A stretch of 64,000 nucleotides of DNA, taken from the NCBI GenBank assembly GCA_001312505.1, contig BBDW01000011.1, positions 1 to 64,000 of the forward strand. Direction: 5' to 3'. Positions 57,539-64,000 of the stretch are shown here, piece after piece; the first letter of the stretch is position 1; the number at the start of each line of letters is the position of its first letter. Position numbers and translations under genes: made by a program. This stretch comes from Mediterraneibacter faecis JCM 15917. GTDB taxonomy: Bacteria > Bacillota > Clostridia > Lachnospirales > Lachnospiraceae. A model generated the notes under the pieces. It ran no database searches, was not told where the DNA came from, and saw only the letters and a program-made list of their open reading frames with translations.

Positions 57539-58296
57539 AACAAGCAGGAAAATTTTATGGAATCGGAGTGGGACCGGGAGATCCTGAATTAATGACATTA
57601 AAAGCAGTTCGAACAATCAGGGACTGTGATGTAATAGTACTTCCGGTTTCAAATAGAGAATTGACAGAGCCGCTACTGCTAGAACAAAATGAGATGGAAA
57701 ATAGAGCAGCAGGATATTTAGAAAGCTGTACAGCTTATCAGATTGCAGTGCAGACAGTTTCAGAGCTTAAGGAAAAGCAGATTCTTTTTCTCCCAATGCC
57801 AATGATCAAAGATAAGGAAAAGCTGAGAAAGATTCATGCACGGGGGGGAGCAGAAGTGATAGAGCAGTTTCTTGAGAAAGGATGGAATCTGGCATTCCTG
57901 ACGCTGGGAGATCCAACGGTTTATTCTACATGTATGTATATAGAGCAGATGATCGAACAGGATGGTTATCAGGTTGAGACAGTTTCAGGAATCCCATCTT
58001 TTTGTGCAGCAGCTGCAAGACTGAATCAGCCACTTGGAGAACAGGAAGAGCAGATTCATATTTTACCGGGCTCTTATGAGGCAGGAGAAGGTCTGCAGTT
58101 ATCGGGAACAAAGATTTTGATGAAGACCGGAAAAAAGATGGGACAGATAAAAGAGTTTTTACAGGGGAGCAGTCAGGATATCTGTCTTGTAGAAAACTGT
58201 GGAATGGACGACGAACGTATTGTCCGATCAGTGGAAGAGATTTCAGAAGATGCGGGATACTATTCCCTTCTAATTGTAAAAGACAGGAAAAGATAG
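57535..58296 (+). CDS. cbiL: Cobalt-precorrin-2 C20-methyltransferase
   Basis: The 253-residue SAM-dependent methyltransferase shows the family start YGIGVGPGDPELMTLKAVR, the LTLGDPTVYST loop and ETVSGIPSFCAAAARLN. It methylates C20 of (cobalt-)precorrin-2. HARGGAEVIEQF holds a seven-G run. The start overlaps cbiD (ATGA). Confidence 0.93.
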   Translation: MKQAGKFYGIGVGPGDPELMTLKAVRTIRDCDVIVLPVSNRELTEPLLLEQNEMENRAAGYLESCTAYQIAVQTVSELKEKQILFLPMPMIKDKEKLRKIHARGGAEVIEQFLEKGWNLAFLTLGDPTVYSTCMYIEQMIEQDGYQVETVSGIPSFCAAAARLNQPLGEQEEQIHILPGSYEAGEGLQLSGTKILMKTGKKMGQIKEFLQGSSQDICLVENCGMDDERIVRSVEEISEDAGYYSLLIVKDRKR

Positions 58297-58313
58297 AAAA
58301 GGCAGGAAGAATT

Positions 58314-59145
58314 ATGATTACATTTGTAGGAGCAGGTCCGGGAGCAGAAGATCTGATCACAGTACGCGGACAAAGACTTTTGAAGGAGGCAGATATTGTA
58401 ATCTATGCAGGTTCACTTGTGAACCCGGGATTACTTAAACTGTGTAAAGAAAGTTGTGAAATATACAACAGTGCAAAGATGACATTGGAAGAAGTACTGG
58501 AAGTAATGGTAAAGGGACACGGAGACGGAAAAGAGATCATTCGTCTGCATACAGGAGATCCTTGCCTTTATGGTGCGATCCGTGAGCAGATGGACGAGCT
58601 GAAGAAGCTTGAGATACCATATGAAGATTGTCCGGGTGTCAGTTCATTTTGCGGAGCTGCGGCAGCACTGGAAGCAGAGTATACATTGCCGGGGGATCTC
58701 TCAGTCTGTCGTGATCACGAGAATGGCGGGAAGGACACCAGTGCCGGAGAAAGAGTCAGTCAGAAGCTTTGCGGCACATCAGGCGACGATGGTTTTATTC
58801 TTGAGCACAGGACTGTTAAAGGAACTTTCAGCAGAATTGATCGAAGGCGGATACAGCGAAGATACACCGGCAGCGATTGTTTATAAAGCGACCTGGCCGG
58901 AACAGAAAGTACTTCGCTGCACAGTAGGAACGCTGGAACAGACTGCACGCGAGGCGGATGTCACCAAGACAGCGCTGATCGTAGTCGGAGAAGTGCTTGA
59001 CGGGACTTATGAGAGATCAAAGCTTTATGATCCGACATTTACGACAGAATTCAGACAAGCATCCTGTTCTAAGAAGGAATTAGGACAAACCGGAGAGAAT
59101 CAAAGCACAGAGATGAGACAGGAAGCAGAGGGACAGAGCAAATGA
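58314..59145 (+). CDS. cbiF: Cobalt-precorrin-4 C11-methyltransferase, frameshifted
   Basis: CbiF methylates C11 of cobalt-precorrin-4. It reads TFVGAGPGAEDLITVRGQRLL, VIYAGSLVNPGLL and RLHTGDPCLYGAI. A five-G run at 58692-58696 breaks the frame; with four it continues YTLPGISQSVVITRMAGRTP, STGLLKELSAELIEGGY and a Lys/Gln-rich tail. Corrected length is 276. It follows cbiL by 17 bases and overlaps cbiH. Confidence 0.92.
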
Positions 59146-59873
59146 GTACAGTATATGTAGTAGGACTCGGACCGGGAGCAGAAGAGCAGATGACAGTGCG
59201 TGCACAGAAAGTATTGGAGCATTGCCCTGTTTTGATTGGTTACAATGTTTATATTGATCTTGTGAAAGAGCAGTTTCCTGATAAGATATTTTTGAGCACT
59301 CCGATGCGGAAAGAACCGGAACGCTGCAGAATGGCTTTTGAAGAAGCAGAAAAAGGTCAGGACGTTGCAATGATCTGTAGTGGAGATGCCGGAGTGTATG
59401 GAATGGCAGGATTGATCTTCGAGATAGGAAAAGAATACCCTTCCATCCAGATTGAAGTGGTTCCGGGAATTACAGCGGCATCCGGCGGGGCAGCAGTGCT
59501 TGGCGCACCTTTGATGCATGATTTTGCTGTAATCAGCTTAAGCGATCTTCTGACACCGTGGGAAACGATTGAGAAACGTCTGCATGCGGCAGGAATGGCT
59601 GATTTTGTCATCTGCCTTTACAATCCGTCAAGTAAGAAGCGCGCAGATTATCTGCAGAAAGCCTGTGATATACTGCTTCAGTACAGAGATGTGGGAAATA
59701 TCTGCGGTTATGTGAAGAATATCGGACGTGAAGGAGAAACATATCAGATTCTGTCATTGAAAGAACTTAGAGATACAAAGGTGGATATGTTTACAACCGT
59801 GTTTATCGGAAATTCAAGGACGATGGAACTGAATGGGCGGATGGTGACACCGAGGGGGTATAAACTGTTATAA
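59142..59873 (+). CDS. cbiH: Cobalt-precorrin-3 C17-methyltransferase
   Basis: CbiH methylates C17 and contracts the corrin ring. The 243-residue protein has YVVGLGPGAEEQMTVRAQKV, ICSGDAGVYGMAGL, VVPGITAASGGAAVLGAPL and CLYNPSSKKRADYL-like CLYNPSSKKRADYLQKACD, all typical for CobJ/CbiH. It is the short form without a fused CbiG. ATGA overlap with cbiF. Confidence 0.93.
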   Translation: MSTVYVVGLGPGAEEQMTVRAQKVLEHCPVLIGYNVYIDLVKEQFPDKIFLSTPMRKEPERCRMAFEEAEKGQDVAMICSGDAGVYGMAGLIFEIGKEYPSIQIEVVPGITAASGGAAVLGAPLMHDFAVISLSDLLTPWETIEKRLHAAGMADFVICLYNPSSKKRADYLQKACDILLQYRDVGNICGYVKNIGREGETYQILSLKELRDTKVDMFTTVFIGNSRTMELNGRMVTPRGYKLL

Positions 59874-59879
59874 GAAAAA

Positions 59880-59931
59880 AGAAACGGGCAGGCCACAACA
59901 AGAAGTGTGGTAAAAACCCGTTTCTAGATTT
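59880..59931 (+). terminator. Hairpin after cbiH, partial terminator or processing site
   Basis: AGAAACGGG pairs with CCCGTTTCT and an inner CCACA with TGTGG; AGATTTTATT follows. It separates cbiH from cbiET, which has its own good ribosome binding site. Confidence 0.6.
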
Positions 59932-59992
59932 TATTATAGCAGATAGAAACCAAAAGAATCAAGGGAAAAATAGTTATATAGTGGGAGATGAA

Positions 59993-61273
59993 ATGGAATC
60001 ACGACAAATTATCCTTGCGGGAATAGGAATGGGATCTAAAGAATTAATTACGGCAGAAGTTAGAAAATTGATAGAAGAGGCTGATTGCCTGATTGGAGCA
60101 GAACGAATGCTTGCTTGTGCAATCAAGCTTAGAAATTCTGAGGAAAAGTGTACAAGAGAATGCACCAAGTATCAAGAATATAGAACGGAAAAGATCATAT
60201 CTTATCTTCAGAAACACAAAGAGTATAAGCAAATTGTAATTCTTCTTTCCGGAGATACAGGATTTTATAGTGGAGCGAAGAATTTGCGGAATCAGTTGCT
60301 GGAAAAATTGAGCCTTGTTGAGGAAAAGAAAATAAAAATCCTCCCCCCCGGAATTTCCTCACTTTCTTATCTTGCATCAAAAGTCGGTGTTTCATGGGAA
60401 GATGCAAAAATCCTGAGTCTTCATGGAAAAGACATGAATTTTGTACAGACGATTCACAGACATTCGAAGACCTTTCTGCTTCTCGGAGGAAAAGACACGG
60501 GGGGGCGTCATTTCTATGAGACATTACTAGAGTATGGCTTAGGGGACGTGCAGGTTCATGTGGGATGTCAGATGTCTTATGAGGAAGAAAAGATACTTTC
60601 GGGCAAATTGTACGAGATGAAGGCAGAAGATTTTGAAGGGCTTTGCGCAGTTCTTGTAGAAAATCCATCTTATTGTAAGGCGGCCGGTATGCATCTGAAA
60701 GATGAAGAATTTCTCCGAGGAAAGGTGCCAATGACGAAGTCGGAAGTGCGTTCTGTCAGTATAGCAGAGCTTGAATTAACCGAGGATGCAATTGTGTATG
60801 ATATCGGCGCCGGAACAGGTTCCGTTTCTATTGAAATTGCACGTGCAGGTGAGCAGATCCGTGTGTATGCGATTGAGAAGAATCCGGAAGGGGGGGTGAA
60901 ACTGATCGATCAGAATCGGAAGAAATTTAGGACAGACGGAGTGCGAATCATAGAAGGGCTTGCGCCACATGCAATGGAAGATTTAGAAGCACCAACACAT
61001 GCATTTATCGGCGGGAGTTCCGGAAACTTAAGAGAGATTGTTCAATTGCTTCAGAAGAAAAATCCGGATGTGCGAATCGTGATCAATGCGATTTCACTTG
61101 AGACAGTCAGTGAAGTGATGGGGGGGCTTGTGGAAGAGGGAATCCTTCCAGATGCGGAGATTCTACAAGTGAGTGCAGCAAGATCAAAGGTTCTTGGAAG
61201 ATATCATATGATGATGGGACAGAATCCGGTTTATATTATTTCCGCAGGTGGAAGAAAGCCTAGACAGGTATAA
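59993..61273 (+). CDS. cbiET: Fused cobalt-precorrin-6B/7 methyltransferase-decarboxylase CbiE-CbiT
   Basis: The 426-residue protein joins CbiE (C5 methylation; LAGIGMGSKELITAEVRKLI, LLSGDTGFYSGAKNL; residues 1 to about 215) and CbiT (C15 methylation and C12 decarboxylation; VYDIGAGTGSVSIEIA near 265, IGGSSGNLREIV, VINAISLET). ATG 59993 follows GGGAG. Five runs of seven G or C lie in it; LPPGISSLS, DTGGRHFY, PEGGVKL and VMGGLVEE each probably contain one extra residue. Confidence 0.93.
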   Translation: MESRQIILAGIGMGSKELITAEVRKLIEEADCLIGAERMLACAIKLRNSEEKCTRECTKYQEYRTEKIISYLQKHKEYKQIVILLSGDTGFYSGAKNLRNQLLEKLSLVEEKKIKILPPGISSLSYLASKVGVSWEDAKILSLHGKDMNFVQTIHRHSKTFLLLGGKDTGGRHFYETLLEYGLGDVQVHVGCQMSYEEEKILSGKLYEMKAEDFEGLCAVLVENPSYCKAAGMHLKDEEFLRGKVPMTKSEVRSVSIAELELTEDAIVYDIGAGTGSVSIEIARAGEQIRVYAIEKNPEGGVKLIDQNRKKFRTDGVRIIEGLAPHAMEDLEAPTHAFIGGSSGNLREIVQLLQKKNPDVRIVINAISLETVSEVMGGLVEEGILPDAEILQVSAARSKVLGRYHMMMGQNPVYIISAGGRKPRQV

Positions 61274-61308
61274 GATGAGAGAAAAGGAAACAAACAGACA
61301 GGAGAATC

Positions 61309-62798
61309 ATGAGAAAAATGAAAGAGAATGCTTGCAATAATAAAAATCAGAAAAAAATCCAGGATTTTTGTTGTCTGCTGTTTCCAGTAACAGCGGAAAG
61401 ACAGCTGCAGCCTGTGGTCTGATGTCTACGTTTAAGCAAAAGGGAAAGCGTGTATGTGCGTGTAAATGCGGCCCGGATTATATAGATCCTATGTTTCATA
61501 GAGAAGTTCTTGGCGTTGATTCTAAGAATCTGGATCTGTTCTTCTCGGAAGAAGACATTTTGAAAGAGGGATACCTAAAGCATACGAAAGATGCGGATAT
61601 TACTATAACCGAAGGCGTTATGGGGGGGTTCTATGACGGAATGTCACTTGATTCTGTAAAAGGAAGTTCTTATGATGTCGCACAGACGCTAGGATTGCCA
61701 GTGATCCTTGTGATTAATGCGAGAGGTGCAGCAATGACACTTGTAGCTACGGTGAAAGGAATCGTTGAATTTCGTCCGGATAGCAATATTCGTGGAATTC
61801 TCTTAAACAGAGTATCCGCAATGCTATATCCAAGATTAAAAGAAATGTTGGAGAATGAACTGGCGAGAATCGAGCATGACGAGATTAAAATTGTCGGTTA
61901 CATGCCGGAAAATGAAGCTTTTCATCTGGAAAGCCGTCATCTGGGACTTGTAACACCGCAGGAAATGGAAAATCTGCAGGAGAAGGTAAGACAGGCGGGA
62001 GAAATTCTGGCAAAAACAGTGGATCTTGAATTGTTGGAAAAGATTGCCGGTGAAGCAGCAGTATGGAAAACAGAAGTTATTGAAGAATCGGAGAAGGTTG
62101 GAAATTTAAAAAATAAGAACGATCCAGTTCGAATCGCAGTGGCGCGTGATGAAGCTTTCTGTTTTTATTACAAAGATAATCTTGAACTATTAGAAAGCCT
62201 TGGCTGTGAAGTGATAGAATTCAGTCCGCTTCATGATAAAAAAATTCCTGAAAATGTGAAAGGAATTCTTCTCGGTGGCGGTTATCCTGAACTGTATGGA
62301 AAAGAATTGGCAGAAAATCAGAGCATGCTTGAATCAATAAGAAGAGCATTGGATGATAAGATTCCATGTCTGGCAGAGTGTGGTGGTTTCATGTATCTTC
62401 ATGAAGAGATGGAAGACACCGCTGGAAATGTCTGGAAACTAGTTGGGCGAATCAAAGGGAGAACCTTTCCGACAGGTAAACTGGTTCGATTTGGATATGT
62501 GAATTTACAGAGAAGTCCTGATGAGAATCCAATCTCTGAGTTTAAAGAACAGATGAGCTTAGCGAACAGCTGGATTCTTCCGGGGGGGGAGAACATCCGT
62601 GCACACGAGTTTCATTACTGGGATAGCACAGACAGTGGGAATGACTGTCTTGCTGTCAAGCCGGATGGAAAGAGAAGATGGGAATGCATGCATCTGGAAG
62701 AGAATCTTGTAGCCGGATATCCGCATTTATATTACCCATCTTGTAAAGAATTTGCGGAGCATTTTGTAGAAAAATGCAGAAGCGGTTACAGAGAATAG
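61309..62798 (+). CDS. cbiA: Cobyrinate a,c-diamide synthase CbiA, one-base frameshift
   Basis: CbiA amidates the a and c side chains with glutamine and ATP. The ATG at 61309 follows GGAG by five bases. One C is missing near 61356, after which the P-loop LLSAVSSNSGKTAAACG is in frame. Further on are KCGPDYIDPMFH, EGVMG(G)FYDGMS, the glutaminase nucleophile in LAECGGFMYL and the C-terminal HEFHYWD. Corrected length is 496. A seven-G run adds glycine to GVMGGFYDG and an eight-G run to LPGGENIRA. Last gene of the cluster. Confidence 0.93.
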
Positions 62799-62808
62799 AA
62801 CAAAGAGA

Positions 62809-62852
62809 AACAGCAACAGATGTCGTTATAATAACATCTGCTGCTGTTTTTT
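62809..62852 (+). terminator. Rho-independent terminator of the cobalamin cluster
   Basis: A 15-base arm (62809-62823) pairs with 62834-62848 with one mismatch, then TTTTTT. Confidence 0.85.
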
Positions 62853-62857
62853 AGGCT

Positions 62858-63067
62858 CTATGAAATATCCAGATCAATCGGTTCGTCCAAATGTTCGGAA
62901 ACATATTTTCCATTTTTCTTCCGCTGCCTGACGCACTCAGTCAGAAGATATTCAATCTGACCGTTTACGGAACGAAAATCATCTTCTGCCCAGGCTGCGA
63001 TTGCGTCATACAGTTTAGCGGAAAGACGGAGAGGAACCTGCTTCTTTTTATTATCTTTTTCAGCCAT
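62858..63067 (-). CDS. Small Arc/ribbon-helix-helix-like DNA-binding protein
   Basis: A 69-residue protein with [20 protein letters not shown], the beta-strand and first helix of an Arc-type ribbon-helix-helix fold, and a second helix [14 protein letters not shown]. It starts two bases after the SPFH gene. This SPFH-plus-Arc pair recurs in Clostridia, to my knowledge without a proven function. AGAAATGG-type start region, weak ribosome binding site. Confidence 0.78.
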   Translation of the reverse strand: MAEKDNKKKQVPLRLSAKLYDAIAAWAEDDFRSVNGQIEYLLTECVRQRKKNGKYVSEHLDEPIDLDIS

Positions 63068-63069
63068 TT

Positions 63070-64000
63070 CTAGTACAGACTTCCGGAATTAATGATCGGC
63101 TGTGTGTCATGGTTTCCACACAGAACAACAAGTAGATTGGATACCATAGCAGCCTTACGTTCTTCATCCAGCTCTACGACTTCTTTCTCGCTTAATTGAT
63201 CCAAAGCCATTTCAACCATGCCAACTGCTCCGTCTACAATCATCTTTCTTGCATCAATGATAGCAGAAGCCTGCTGACGCTGGAGCATGACAGCAGCGAT
63301 TTCCGGTGCATAAGCAAGATATGTGATTCTTGCTTCGATGATCTCAAGCCCTGCGTCTGTCACTTTCGTCTGGATCTCTTCGCGGATTCGCGCTGCAACA
63401 ATCTCACTGGAGCCACGGAGACTTCCCTCATCAGCCTTTCCATCACCGGTTGTATCGACATCAGGAGCAGTGTCATATGGATAGATGCGGACAATATTAC
63501 GAAGAGCACCATCACACTGAAGTGAGAGATATTCTTTGTAATTATCAACATTAAAGACAGCTTTCGCAGTATCTACAACACGCCATGTTACGGCAATACC
63601 AATCTCAATCGGATTTCCGAGACAGTCATTGATCTTCTGACGGGAGTTGTTCAGTGTCATAACCTTGAGAGAAATCTTTTTGCTTGAAGACTCTTCAGTG
63701 GTTCCTGTTGTAGAAACACCCAGGAGACTGGAAAGATTTGCTCCCTTCTTGGAATTGTTATCAACATCTCCACTCTGACTCAACTTTGTCTTGGAAGCAG
63801 GGTTTACACTGGTACAGAATGGATTGACAAAATAGAATCCGGCTTCTTTCAGTGTACCGATATAATTTCCAAAAAGTGTAAGAACCAGAGCTTCCTGTGG
63901 TTTCAGCACCTTCAATCCAAGAAATGGAACCCATCCGATGCACAGCCAGATAATGCTGACAACCAGTCCAGCGATAACCGGTGGAGCTGAGAATTCATGT
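63070..64000 (-). CDS. SPFH/band-7 (stomatin-like) domain protein, 5' end outside the window
   Basis: The frame stays open to the right edge, so the start is missing. The visible N-terminal part includes a membrane segment ([16 protein letters not shown]), then [40 protein letters not shown] and the helical [26 protein letters not shown] typical of prohibitin/stomatin SPFH domains. It is a likely membrane-microdomain scaffold facing the cytoplasm. It ends with a C-terminal helical region and a short NSGSLY tail. The downstream Arc-like gene is probably in the same transcript. Confidence 0.88.
   Translation of the reverse strand, partial: HEFSAPPVIAGLVVSIIWLCIGWVPFLGLKVLKPQEALVLTLFGNYIGTLKEAGFYFVNPFCTSVNPASKTKLSQSGDVDNNSKKGANLSSLLGVSTTGTTEESSSKKISLKVMTLNNSRQKINDCLGNPIEIGIAVTWRVVDTAKAVFNVDNYKEYLSLQCDGALRNIVRIYPYDTAPDVDTTGDGKADEGSLRGSSEIVAARIREEIQTKVTDAGLEIIEARITYLAYAPEIAAVMLQRQQASAIIDARKMIVDGAVGMVEMALDQLSEKEVVELDEERKAAMVSNLLVVLCGNHDTQPIINSGSLY

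Overview
The window looks like a chromosomal segment of an anaerobic, low-to-moderate GC Clostridia, most like a gut Lachnospiraceae. The support is a Phe T-box leader before pheST, a YesM/YesN-type two-component system, an anaerobic (cobalt-early) corrin pathway, 6S-type RNA, an LPXTG-like wall protein and strong AGGAG ribosome binding sites. I see no phage, tRNA, rRNA or CRISPR array.

Layout. 0.1-2.5 kb: two VOC proteins and pdxST, divergent from a MocR/PdxR-type regulator. 4-10.6 kb: sensor kinase, AraC-type response regulator, NCS1 permease, hydantoinase and a BMP-type binding protein, probably one nucleobase/hydantoin utilisation module. 10.7-17.8 kb: two tandem YhgE/Pip-like membrane proteins (minus), a MITE-like insertion, a TetR regulator and a sodium symporter. 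17.9-30 kb: a ~12 kb operon with its own promoter, a structured leader and a leader terminator. It encodes NifH-like 1, a single-chain fusion of two nitrogenase component-1-like domains, HypF, HypC, HypD, HypE, a TM1266-type ACT regulator, NifH-like 2 and two further component-1-like proteins. 30-31.6 kb: a convergent SsuBC/TauBC-type ABC transporter. 31.7-38.5 kb: queH, argH, asd, an NhaC-type antiporter and thrC. 38.5-45 kb: 6S RNA, yihY, a wall-anchored Pro/Asp-rich protein, T-box, pheS and pheT. 45-51.4 kb: queA, clpX, a CPA2 antiporter, a CspC-like S8 protein and a zinc-ribbon protein. 51.5-62.8 kb: cobalamin genes (cbiG; then csoR-like, cbiJ, cobO, cbiD, cbiL, cbiF, cbiH, cbiET, cbiA) interrupted by minus-strand glnK-amt. 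The window ends in an Arc-like protein and a partial SPFH protein.

The most interesting system is the 18-30 kb operon. HypF, HypC, HypD and HypE are the proteins that build the Fe(CN)2CO unit of NiFe hydrogenases. Here they lie between two nitrogenase-like reductase/component-1 sets, with no hydrogenase subunit, hypA, hypB, nifB or standard nifDK in view. I infer a nitrogenase-like enzyme (and perhaps a paralogous assembly scaffold) whose cofactor or substrate involves a cyanide/CO-ligated iron centre. No such system is known to me.

A caution on sequence quality. G and C runs have an abnormal length distribution: nearly fifty runs of exactly 7 or 8, few of 6. Many insert an extra glycine or proline into invariant motifs, and others shift the frame. 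Separate single-base indels break further genes. About eighteen genes, including clpX and queA, read only after correction, so I treat these as probable sequence errors and give full-length corrected coordinates, stating each shift.
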